A program made the translations under genes and the position numbers. A stretch of 64,000 nt of DNA from Bacillota bacterium (lineage in GTDB: Bacteria; Bacillota; Bacilli; Paenibacillales; UBA4045), in NCBI GenBank assembly GCA_023441055.1, contig JAEZQY010000059.1, forward strand, positions 186,001-250,000, written 5' to 3'. Numbering within the stretch: the first letter of the stretch is position 1; every line of letters starts with the position of its first letter. Under the pieces are notes generated by a model that was given only the letters and a program-made list of their open reading frames with translations, had not been told where the DNA came from and ran no database searches. Shown here one piece after another: positions 16,614-23,829 of the stretch.

Positions 16614-17576
16614 ATGAAGTATATCAGTATCGTCACACCGTGTTATAACGAAGAAGATAATGTTGAAGAATTGTATAAGCAAGTAAAAGAATGTATTGGA
16701 GAACTTGTTGATTATACGTATGAACATATCTTTATTGATAATGCCTCCAAAGACAGAACAGTGGAAATATTGGCGAGGTTAGCACAAGATGATAGTAATG
16801 TTAAGATCATTGTGAATGCTAGAAATTTTGGGCATATACGCTCCCCTTATCATGCGCTTCTTCAAGCAACAGGCGATGCGGTTATTTTAATCGTTGCAGA
16901 TCTTCAAGATCCCCCCAGTATGATAAAGGATTTTGTTGCAAAGTGGGAAGAAGGGTATAAAGTTGTTCTGGGAGTTAAAACTCAAAGTGAAGAATCAGCT
17001 ACCATGTTTGCAATTCGGAAATTGTATTATAATTTTATTAACAAAGTCTCTGAAATTGAATTAACAAAGAATAATACAGGTTTTGGGCTATATGATAAGC
17101 GGGTCATAGAGGTTTTAAGAGAAATTGATGATCCTTACCCCTATTTTCGTGGATTAATTTCAGATATTGGTTTTGAGAGTTATAAAATTGAATATGTTCA
17201 GCCAACTCGTAAGAGAGGCATAACAAAAAATAACTTCTATACTCTTTATGATATGGCGATGTTGGGTATAACTAACCATTCAAAAGTCCCATTACGTCTA
17301 GCGATTTGGGTTGGATTTACAATGTCTGCACTTAGCTTTTTTGGTGCAATAGTATACTTCGTTGCAAAATTAATATTTTGGGATTATTTTACGATAGGTA
17401 TAGCACCGTTGATCATTGCATTATTTCTCTTTAGCTCAGTTCAACTATTCTTTATAGGTATAATTGGTGAATATATTGGCTCTATCCATACCCAAATCCA
17501 AAAGAGACCACACGTTGTCGAGAAATACAGAGTGAATTTTAAACCGCATTCTTATTCTGATAATAAATCTGATTAA
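16614..17576 (+). CDS. GtrB/DPM1-like polyprenyl-phosphate glycosyltransferase
   Basis: About 320 residues. ATG 16614 is chosen over 16599 because GATGAGG ends 9 bases before it. The N-terminal GT2 domain has TPCYNEEDNVEELY, FIDNASKDRT and VADLQDPP (the DxD-type metal site near residue 95). Two hydrophobic spans follow at about 225-250 and 262-290, ending in GEYIGSIHTQIQKRPHVVEK, the hallmark tail of GtrB-type enzymes. These load a sugar from a nucleotide donor onto undecaprenyl phosphate on the cytoplasmic face. GtrB usually uses UDP-glucose; here the operon supplies a CDP-dideoxysugar, so donor specificity may differ (inference). It is the last gene of the module, followed directly by a terminator. 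Confidence 0.85.
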   Translation: MKYISIVTPCYNEEDNVEELYKQVKECIGELVDYTYEHIFIDNASKDRTVEILARLAQDDSNVKIIVNARNFGHIRSPYHALLQATGDAVILIVADLQDPPSMIKDFVAKWEEGYKVVLGVKTQSEESATMFAIRKLYYNFINKVSEIELTKNNTGFGLYDKRVIEVLREIDDPYPYFRGLISDIGFESYKIEYVQPTRKRGITKNNFYTLYDMAMLGITNHSKVPLRLAIWVGFTMSALSFFGAIVYFVAKLIFWDYFTIGIAPLIIALFLFSSVQLFFIGIIGEYIGSIHTQIQKRPHVVEKYRVNFKPHSYSDNKSD

Positions 17577-17578
17577 TA

Positions 17579-17601
17579 ATTATTGTTAATCGATAATTTT
17601 T
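17579..17601 (+). terminator. AT-rich terminator closing the dideoxysugar operon
   Basis: ATTATTG (17579-17585) and CGATAAT (17591-17597) form a 7-bp stem with one G-U pair around TTAAT, followed by a run of T. It begins three bases after the stop codon of the GtrB-like gene. Confidence 0.5.
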
Positions 17602-17653
17602 GCCGGCGGGACTTAATCCCGTCTATTCCCGTTACTATAGTGAGGTGATTATA

Positions 17654-18787
17654 ATGAAGGTTGCGATAGTACATGAGTGGCTTACTCAGTACGCGGGGTC
17701 CGAGCGTGTTGTATCTGAGATTCTCGCGATCTATCCGGAAGCAGATTTGTTCTGTATCGTTGATTTCTTATCCGATAATGAACGATCATTATTTTTGAAT
17801 AAAAAAGTAAAGACCTCATTCATTCAGAAACTTCCGTTCGCGAGGAAGAGATTCCGTAACTATCTACCCCTCATGCCACTAGCAATCGAACAATTCGATC
17901 TGTCAGCTTATGATCTAATCATCTCTAGTTCGCATGCTGTAGCTAAGGGTGTGATTACAGGTCCAGATCAGTTGCATATCTGTTATGTTCACTCCCCAAT
18001 AAGATATGCTTGGGATCTTCAACATCAATATCTGGAGAAAAGTTCAGGGTTGAAGGGTCTGCTGTCCAGGTGGACTCTGCATTATATGCGTATCTGGGAT
18101 ATTCGGACAGCGAATGGGGTGGGTGAGTTCATTGCAAATTCTCAGTTTATAGCGAAGAGAATATGGAAGGTGTACCGCCGGCACTCGACGGTCATATACC
18201 CACCAGTAGAATTGGACAAATTCACTTTAAATGAACATAAAGAGAATTACTATCTGACGGTTTCTAGAATGGTCCCTTACAAGAAGGTTGATTTGATTGT
18301 AGAGGCGTTCTCGAAGATGCCCGATAAGAAGTTGGTGGTAATTGGTGACGGGCCTCTGATGAGCGCAGTTCAAAGAAAGGCTACTAGGAATATTGAGGTT
18401 CTAGGCTTCCAACCTGACGAAACTGTAAAGCAATACATGCAGAAAGCACGGGCCTTTGTATTCGCAGCAGAGGAAGACTTCGGTATAACACCTGTAGAGG
18501 CTCAAGCTTGTGGGACACCTGTTATTGCATATGGGAAGGGCGGTGCGCTCGAGACAATTAAAGGGTTGGAATCAGAGTCGCCAACGGGTGTCTTCTTCTA
18601 TGAACAATCTGTAGATGCTATTATTGAAGCCACCAATACATTTGAAGCTGAAAGTGATAAGATAAAGCCGGAGCACTGTCATGAGCATGCCTCGAAATTC
18701 TCTGCTGAAAGATTTAGGCGTGAAATCAGTGAATTTGTTGAAAAACAGAATAAAAGTATTGATAGTGGGGATTTCATCGAACGGTGA
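17654..18787 (+). CDS. GT4 family glycosyltransferase
   Basis: About 377 residues from ATG 17654, preceded by GAGGTGAT; the longer frame back to 17600 has no ribosome site. The N-terminus AIVHEWLTQYAGSERVVSE and CYVHSPIRYAWDLQHQYL match the GT4 group typified by WbaZ-like mannosyl/rhamnosyltransferases. The donor half has TVSRMVPYKKVDLIVEAF (about 210-230), IGDGPL, and FAAEEDFGITPVEAQACGTP, the EX7E site near residue 280. It is adjacent to the initiating phosphoglycosyltransferase gene, so it may add the second sugar of a repeat unit (inference). A short inverted repeat CGGGA/TCCCG at 17607-17621 lies in its upstream region. Confidence 0.88.
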   Translation: MKVAIVHEWLTQYAGSERVVSEILAIYPEADLFCIVDFLSDNERSLFLNKKVKTSFIQKLPFARKRFRNYLPLMPLAIEQFDLSAYDLIISSSHAVAKGVITGPDQLHICYVHSPIRYAWDLQHQYLEKSSGLKGLLSRWTLHYMRIWDIRTANGVGEFIANSQFIAKRIWKVYRRHSTVIYPPVELDKFTLNEHKENYYLTVSRMVPYKKVDLIVEAFSKMPDKKLVVIGDGPLMSAVQRKATRNIEVLGFQPDETVKQYMQKARAFVFAAEEDFGITPVEAQACGTPVIAYGKGGALETIKGLESESPTGVFFYEQSVDAIIEATNTFEAESDKIKPEHCHEHASKFSAERFRREISEFVEKQNKSIDSGDFIER

Positions 18788-18815
18788 AAATAGCCAGTGC
18801 ATAAGAACTCGATTC

Positions 18816-18824
18816 TGTTATAAT
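18816..18824 (+). promoter_or_regulatory. Extended -10 promoter of the initiating phosphoglycosyltransferase
   Basis: TGTTATAAT (TGn plus a perfect TATAAT at 18819-18824) lies about 35 bases upstream of the ATG. No good -35 is seen at 16-18 bases, as is usual for extended -10 promoters. Confidence 0.5.
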
Positions 18825-18858
18825 GAAGTGTGATTGATAGAATAGGTGCTGATATGAG

Positions 18859-20247
18859 ATGACACGGAAGAATCAGTTGTTCTACACACAGTTGTATATG
18901 ATATTTGATTTTATAACCATTCAAGCAGTATTCCTATTATCTTGGTGGCTCCGGTTTCATTATATGTCTGGAGTACTGGGTAATTTATCATTCTCTGATT
19001 ACTCTAATTGGAGTTTAAGCTATGGTGTAGTTGCTGTATTAATTGGCTATATGTTCTCGGTATATTCAAGTAGGCGTAGGAAGAGAAAGTTATATGAAAC
19101 AGGTAAGTTGCTTCAAGTCCATCTCATAACCATCTTAATGTTAGCAGCATATCTCTATATAACCAAAGAGATGGACATATCTAGACTATTCCTATTTATG
19201 TTTTTTAGTTTTAACGTGATTACAATAGTGATTTATCGATTTATAGTTAAGAGCTTCCTTCATGTTGCGCGCAGGAAAGGGTATAACAAAAGATTTATTC
19301 TTATTATCGGCGCGGGCGAACTTGGACGTAGCTTCCACGAGAACCTTGTTCATTTTCCAGAGATGGGATATGAAGTTATTGGATACTTAGATGATCAGCT
19401 AGAGCATCAAGATAATCAGTACATTATTGGCAAAGTGAATGATTTAGAGGATGTTCTGCAGCGCACTCTAATCGATGAAGTAGTAATTGCTCTGCCTTTA
19501 TCAGCCTATGAGAGATATAGTGAAATTATTGCTATATGTGAAAAAGCTGGCGTGAGGGCGCTTATCATACCGCCATTCCATAATTTGTTGCCAGCGAAGC
19601 CGAGCTTTGATATGTTCGGTGATATTCCAATGATCAATGTCCGCGATGTTCCGTTGGATGAATTTAAAAACCGCGTGTTAAAGCGAATTTTCGATATTGT
19701 TGTCGCAATAGTAGCGATTGTTATTACAACACCGCTTATGTTGGCTGTCATCATAGGCATCAAAACTACATCACCTGGACCAATCATATTTAGGCAAGAG
19801 CGTGTGGGCATGAATAGGCGGACTTTCGTCATGTATAAATTTAGAACGATGCGAAATATGCCTGCTCAGATTTCCGACACTGAATGGACTACTAGAGATG
19901 ATCCTAGAACATTCTTCCTAGGGCGGGTATTAAGAAAGACGAGTATTGATGAACTTCCGCAATTTTTCAATGTTCTCAAAGGAGATATGAGTGTTGTAGG
20001 CCCTCGTCCGGAACGGCCGCATTTCGTCGAGCAGTTTAAAGAAGAAATACCGAAGTACATGGTTAAGCACCACGTCCGACCTGGTATTACAGGATGGGCG
20101 CAAAGTAACGGTCTTCGTGGGGACACCTCAATCTCTGATCGAATCAAATATGATATTTTCTATTTGGAGAATTGGACATTGTTTTTTGATATTAAGATAA
20201 TTTTCAAAACAATAACGAACGGGATTATGAATAAGAATGCCTATTGA
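18859..20247 (+). CDS. Undecaprenyl-phosphate sugar phosphotransferase (WcaJ-like polyisoprenyl-phosphate hexose-1-phosphate transferase)
   Basis: 462 residues, the normal length for this family. Four N-terminal membrane spans (about residues 10-125) are followed by a Rossmann-like CoA-binding domain (IIGAGELGRSFHENL ... EVIGYLDD, about 148-255). A further membrane segment at about 278-300 leads to the catalytic domain: SPGPIIFRQERVGMN, YKFRTM, SIDELPQFFNVLKGDMSVVG and PRPERP. The final GITGWAQSNGLRGDT matches WcaJ-type enzymes. It transfers sugar 1-phosphate, probably glucose or galactose phosphate, to undecaprenyl phosphate and so starts a polysaccharide repeat unit. Donor identity cannot be told from sequence. 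Confidence 0.92.
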   Translation: MTRKNQLFYTQLYMIFDFITIQAVFLLSWWLRFHYMSGVLGNLSFSDYSNWSLSYGVVAVLIGYMFSVYSSRRRKRKLYETGKLLQVHLITILMLAAYLYITKEMDISRLFLFMFFSFNVITIVIYRFIVKSFLHVARRKGYNKRFILIIGAGELGRSFHENLVHFPEMGYEVIGYLDDQLEHQDNQYIIGKVNDLEDVLQRTLIDEVVIALPLSAYERYSEIIAICEKAGVRALIIPPFHNLLPAKPSFDMFGDIPMINVRDVPLDEFKNRVLKRIFDIVVAIVAIVITTPLMLAVIIGIKTTSPGPIIFRQERVGMNRRTFVMYKFRTMRNMPAQISDTEWTTRDDPRTFFLGRVLRKTSIDELPQFFNVLKGDMSVVGPRPERPHFVEQFKEEIPKYMVKHHVRPGITGWAQSNGLRGDTSISDRIKYDIFYLENWTLFFDIKIIFKTITNGIMNKNAY

Positions 20248-20347
20248 TTAGTTGCAATAGGATTACTCAAATCGACATAATTCCGCAACTTCTCCTGCTT
20301 GTCCATGTATAATGGAATATAGCAGATAGGTAGAGGAGAGGTTTACA

Positions 20348-20887
20348 TTGAGAAGAGTGGGGAAGATTGTTCTAGCTGCTGTGCTGTTCGGTGGAGGGCT
20401 AGGGGTTGGTAGTATGCTGCAGTCGAATGCAGAAGGACTGGTCAATCAGAATATACCAGGTACGGCTAATGATCCAATTGTGACTAAGAGTTACGTTGAT
20501 GAGGCAATTAAATCGTTGACTGGGGTAACTCCGAAAACAGGAAACGAAGCAACTCCTTCCACGGGTGACACAACTCCTACACCAAGTGCACGCTTGGTTG
20601 TTGTGGAGTTAAATGCAGGAGAGACGCTGGCTGCGGGTGCGGGAACAGAATTCATCGTACGTAACGAAAATGCAGCGGTTGCTTATAGCAGTACAGTAGA
20701 TGGGATATCGGATCTTACGGATGGTAAGGATTTGAAGCCAGGTATGAAGATCCCGAAGGATCATTTATTACTATTCCCACGCGAAGGTAGAGGTATTCGT
20801 CCGCATGCAGATTTCAAGGGTACGATCTATGTGATGGTGCGCGGTGCATATTCGCACTTCGACGCGGATGGCAATGTGAAGAATTGA
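20348..20887 (+). CDS. Secreted protein of unknown function
   Basis: 179 residues, TTG start with AGGAGAGG 7 bases upstream. A basic N-terminus and hydrophobic core (IVLAAVLFGGGLGVGSML) form a signal peptide or anchor ending near residue 28. A short linker rich in Thr/Pro/Ser/Gly (about 60-80) precedes a compact ~100-residue domain (LVVVELNAGETLAAGAGTEF ... YVMVRGAYSHFD). The domain has no catalytic motif; its pattern suggests a small beta-rich domain. A TATAAT at 20308-20313 about 35 bases upstream may be its -10, but no convincing -35 is seen. It sits alone between the glycan genes and a spore protein gene, so context gives no function. Confidence 0.7.
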   Translation: MRRVGKIVLAAVLFGGGLGVGSMLQSNAEGLVNQNIPGTANDPIVTKSYVDEAIKSLTGVTPKTGNEATPSTGDTTPTPSARLVVVELNAGETLAAGAGTEFIVRNENAAVAYSSTVDGISDLTDGKDLKPGMKIPKDHLLLFPREGRGIRPHADFKGTIYVMVRGAYSHFDADGNVKN

Positions 20888-20986
20888 AATAGTTAGATCC
20901 TGTATGTGATGACATTAGTTTGACCGTGTTGCCATGATGGATGTCAGCCATATTAAGCGTACACTCACTCAAGGAGGTATGTGAAG

Positions 20987-21271
20987 ATGGCAGGACGTTC
21001 GAGGAGTAAGGGCAGATTGTTGGTTCCAGGTGCAAGCAAGGCAATTGATCAATGGAAGTACGAAATTGCAGCAGAGCTGGGTATTCCAGTTGGACATCCA
21101 ATGAATGCGGGCATGGACACGGAGTTCGGTTCAGAGCTTGGTACATTGAGTGCGGGTTCAAGCGGAAGGCAGTACTTGGGCGATATAACTAGTCGTGACG
21201 CAGGTACGATTGGAGGCGGGATCACCCGACGATTGATTCAGCAGGCGGAGCAAGTGCTCAGGAACTCATAA
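20987..21271 (+). CDS. Alpha/beta-type small acid-soluble spore protein
   Basis: 94 residues from ATG 20987 (AAGGAGGT 8 bases upstream; the GTG at 20981 is too close to it). These proteins coat and protect spore DNA. KYEIAAELGIP contains the conserved segment that the germination protease GPR cleaves. The C-terminal GGGITRRLIQQAEQVL is the second family signature. The usual N-terminal core is extended by about 20 residues rich in Arg, Lys and Ser. A CATATTA at 20949-20955 resembles a sigma-F/sigma-G -10, but the -35 is poor. Its presence shows that the organism is a spore former. Confidence 0.92.
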   Translation: MAGRSRSKGRLLVPGASKAIDQWKYEIAAELGIPVGHPMNAGMDTEFGSELGTLSAGSSGRQYLGDITSRDAGTIGGGITRRLIQQAEQVLRNS

Positions 21272-21312
21272 GATAAGTGAGATATCATTTTAGATAGGCC
21301 CAGCTACTTGCG

Positions 21313-21341
21313 TTGACAGCGAGGGTCAAATCCAGTACCAT
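21313..21341 (+). promoter_or_regulatory. Candidate sigma-A promoter upstream of metK
   Basis: A perfect TTGACA (21313-21318), a 17-base spacer and TACCAT (21336-21341) lie 90-115 bases before metK. A small TATGAC/GTCATA hairpin (21343-21360) and an intrinsic terminator follow within 50 bases, so any transcript from here would meet the terminator before metK. Confidence 0.5.
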
Positions 21342-21363
21342 TATGACATAAAAGGTCATAACA

Positions 21364-21392
21364 GCCTTTTCCACTAGGGGAAGGCCATTTTT
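21364..21392 (+). terminator. Intrinsic terminator between the SASP gene and metK (possible leader attenuator)
   Basis: GCCTTTTCC (21364-21372) pairs with GGGGAAGGC (21377-21385), including two G-U pairs, around ACTA, then CATTTTT. It may end the spore-gene transcript, or attenuate transcription from the TTGACA promoter just upstream. No S-box (SAM-I) riboswitch consensus is seen here. Confidence 0.65.
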
Positions 21393-21428
21393 ATGTCGAT
21401 ACTATGGGATAGTGGGAGGTTCACTAAA

Positions 21429-22622
21429 ATGGCGAAGCGGTTGTTCACTTCGGAGTCCGTAACTGAGGGTCATCCGGATAAGATATGCGATCAGATCTCA
21501 GATGCTGTACTTGATGCATTCCTGGCTAGTGATCCGTATGCGCGTGTAGCATGTGAGGTGTCGGTAGCGACGGGGCTAGTTCTGGTGATCGGCGAGATCA
21601 GCACGAAGTCAGATTATGTGGATATTCCAGCTATTGTACGGAATACGATCAGAGAGATTGGATACACTAGGGCCAAGTACGGCTTCGATGCCAGCACCTG
21701 TGCAGTGCTCACATCGCTTAACGAGCAATCCCCTGATATTGCTCAGGGAGTCAACGTAGGGATCGAGACGCGGGATGGTGGCGACCTATCACAGGAGTCG
21801 GCCAATATCGGTGCAGGAGACCAGGGGATGATGTTCGGCTTTGCGACGAACGAGACACCTGAGCTTATGCCGTTACCGATCGCGCTGGCGCATCGTCTGT
21901 CGCGCCGTCTGGCTGAGGTGCGTAAGAATGGCACACTGGACTATCTGCGCCCTGACGGCAAGACGCAAGTCACGATTGAATATGACGGTGAGCAGGCTGT
22001 GCGTGTGGATACGATTGTCGTATCGACCCAGCATAGTGAAGGGACTACGTTGGAGCAGATTACGCGCGATATCAAGGAGCATGTTATTTTGCCTGTTGTT
22101 CCAGAGAAGTGGCTCGATGGTGAGACGAAGTATTACATCAACCCAACTGGCCGATTCGTTATTGGCGGTCCACAAGGTGACGCAGGTCTAACTGGTCGCA
22201 AGATTATAGTCGATACATACGGCGGATACGCTCGTCATGGCGGCGGCGCGTTCTCGGGCAAGGATCCGACGAAGGTGGATCGCTCAGCGGCCTACGCAGC
22301 TCGTTATGTGGCGAAGAATATTGTAGCGGCAGGTCTGGCGGACAAGTGCGAGGTTCAGCTAGCTTACGCGATTGGTGTCGCGCAGCCGGTATCGATTAAT
22401 GTGGATACGTATGGGACAGGCAATGTGAGCGAGGAGAAGCTAGTGGATCTGATCCGCGAGAATTTCGATTTGCGTCCTGCTGGGATTATTAAGATGCTGG
22501 ACTTACGTCGGCCGATCTATCGGCAGACTGCGGCATACGGTCACTTCGGCCGTACAGATCTGGATGTGCCGTGGGAACGTACGGATAAGGCCGATGTATT
22601 AAAAGCAGGAGCCCAAGGCTGA
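21429..22622 (+). CDS. metK: S-adenosylmethionine synthetase
   Basis: About 397 residues from ATG 21429 (GGGAGGT 8 bases upstream; the frame extends back to 21393 but that part overlaps the terminator). It makes S-adenosylmethionine from methionine and ATP. All family signatures are present: GHPDKICDQISDAVLDAFL at the N-terminus, GAGDQGMMFGFA (about 117-128), and GGGAFSGKDPTKVDRSAAY (about 268-286). Length and end (PWERTDKADVLKA) are normal. It is monocistronic, with a strong terminator after it. The surrounding glycan clusters are rich in SAM-dependent methyltransferases, but physical linkage is probably incidental. Confidence 0.97.
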   Translation: MAKRLFTSESVTEGHPDKICDQISDAVLDAFLASDPYARVACEVSVATGLVLVIGEISTKSDYVDIPAIVRNTIREIGYTRAKYGFDASTCAVLTSLNEQSPDIAQGVNVGIETRDGGDLSQESANIGAGDQGMMFGFATNETPELMPLPIALAHRLSRRLAEVRKNGTLDYLRPDGKTQVTIEYDGEQAVRVDTIVVSTQHSEGTTLEQITRDIKEHVILPVVPEKWLDGETKYYINPTGRFVIGGPQGDAGLTGRKIIVDTYGGYARHGGGAFSGKDPTKVDRSAAYAARYVAKNIVAAGLADKCEVQLAYAIGVAQPVSINVDTYGTGNVSEEKLVDLIRENFDLRPAGIIKMLDLRRPIYRQTAAYGHFGRTDLDVPWERTDKADVLKAGAQG

Positions 22623-22648
22623 TCATTAAGTGAATAGGCGTTTATAGG

Positions 22649-22682
22649 AGCACCGACCTGAAGATGGGTTGGTGCTTTTTTC
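22649..22682 (+). terminator. Rho-independent terminator of metK
   Basis: AGCACCGACC (22649-22658) pairs with GGGTTGGTGCT (22666-22676) around a short loop and is followed by a run of T. Confidence 0.85.
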
Positions 22683-22704
22683 TCTTCTTTTCGACATTAG
22701 GGGA

Positions 22705-22713
22705 TGGTACAAT
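22705..22713 (+). promoter_or_regulatory. Extended -10 promoter of the CuAO-domain gene
   Basis: TGGTACAAT (TGn plus TACAAT at 22708-22713) lies about 20 bases before the ATG at 22734 and overlaps no other gene. There is no clear -35. Confidence 0.4.
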
Positions 22714-22733
22714 CTGGAGAGGAGGTGCGTGGC

Positions 22734-23582
22734 ATGTCATGGAGAAGAGTAGCGTTGATAGTGCTATTGATAGTCAGTAGCTTCACCGCCGGTGCATATG
22801 CTGCATCAAATGTAGAGAAGATCGAGGCGTTCCTGCGTCATGATTTCCAGGTGTTCTTGGATGGCAAGAAGGCGGATGTCGGCCCTGTGTTGGTATATGG
22901 TGGTCGCAGTTATCTACCACTATCCAAGACGGCTGAGCTGCTGAATGTGGATGTGAAGTGGCAGGAGTCGAATAAAGGGATCTATGTGAATAGTCGGTTT
23001 GTTGGGCAACCGGGTGTACCGAGCACTAATGAATCTATAGAAGTGGTGGATGTGCCAATGGCCATGCCGATGGGGTACACGCTGTCCACGTCCAAGGGCA
23101 CGTATGCGGTGTTGGGGAATTCCTCGATGGCCGATGGCACACTATACTATCGAGATACAGATATTCAGCGCATGGGTGTCGATACGAGAGGATTGCGTAA
23201 GGTGCGAGATCCGCTTACGAAGGCGTTATATCTAACACAGGCAGAGATTGCAACTGTCGTTACCGAACGAATGACGTTTACAGCGATGTATGATCCAGTA
23301 GTAACCGGAGAGAGTAATAGCGTGAAGATCAAAGTAGTTACTGACTTCATGGAGTTCTTACCGGAGTATAGGCGAATGGTTAGCGAAGCGGGACAATATG
23401 CTTATTTTCCAGCCCCTTACGTGTATGCGATCGATGCAATCGGCAATAACGAATATGAGATTCTCGCTCAAGAAGGTTATACTACGACAGGACTGGCCTA
23501 TTACAAATATACAATGACACTGGAACAGCGCAGTGATGGAACTTGGACGCATACTAAATTTACATCGACACCGTTGAATTAA
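22734..23582 (+). CDS. Secreted protein with copper-amine-oxidase-N-type domain
   Basis: About 282 residues from ATG 22734, with AGGAGGT 7 bases upstream; the longer frame starts inside the promoter. A typical signal peptide (RRVALIVLLIVSSFTAGAYA) ends near residue 23. Residues about 35-85 (FQVFLDGKKADVGPVLVYGG..YLPLSKTAELLNVDVKW) form the 'Cu amine oxidase N-terminal' fold, a small module with no catalytic role that is widespread in Paenibacillus surface proteins and probably binds cell-wall polymer. The remaining ~190 residues show no motif I recognise; they contain YAVLGNSSMADGTLYYRD and a C-terminal region rich in Tyr and Thr. Probably an envelope-associated protein of unknown activity. 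Confidence 0.8.
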   Translation: MSWRRVALIVLLIVSSFTAGAYAASNVEKIEAFLRHDFQVFLDGKKADVGPVLVYGGRSYLPLSKTAELLNVDVKWQESNKGIYVNSRFVGQPGVPSTNESIEVVDVPMAMPMGYTLSTSKGTYAVLGNSSMADGTLYYRDTDIQRMGVDTRGLRKVRDPLTKALYLTQAEIATVVTERMTFTAMYDPVVTGESNSVKIKVVTDFMEFLPEYRRMVSEAGQYAYFPAPYVYAIDAIGNNEYEILAQEGYTTTGLAYYKYTMTLEQRSDGTWTHTKFTSTPLN

Positions 23583-23597
23583 TTGGTGAAGCACATG

Positions 23598-23632
23598 CCG
23601 CTCGTCCCATCAGGGATTGGGCGGTTTCTTCG
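23598..23632 (+). terminator. Probable intrinsic terminator
   Basis: CCGCTCGTCCC (23598-23608) pairs imperfectly with GGGATTGGGCGG (23613-23624) around a short loop, then TTTCTT. The T run is interrupted. It follows the CuAO-domain gene. Confidence 0.5.
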
Positions 23633-23829
23633 TCATTTATACCCTCCCCCTATGAATCTACACCAAATTGTATCGGAACTTTTCGATAGATGGTCTCGTC
23701 TAACTGTATGGGGCGTACTGGCCCTGTGGGTGTATTTGGCATAGAGAGTGTGCTGCTAGGTTAATAGACGAACAGAGATCGGCAGCCAGTTAGTGAGAGA
23801 TCATAGGAGAGAATGGGAGAGAGCAATCA

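Noticed and set aside
21272..21428. SAM-I (S-box) riboswitch before metK
   Set aside because: I looked for the S-box core and for T-box AGGGTGG-like sequence and saw neither; the region is also too short for an S-box aptamer plus terminator.
21841..22191. Second + strand open frame inside metK
   Set aside because: Shadow of metK in another frame; Arg/Ser-rich without ribosome site.
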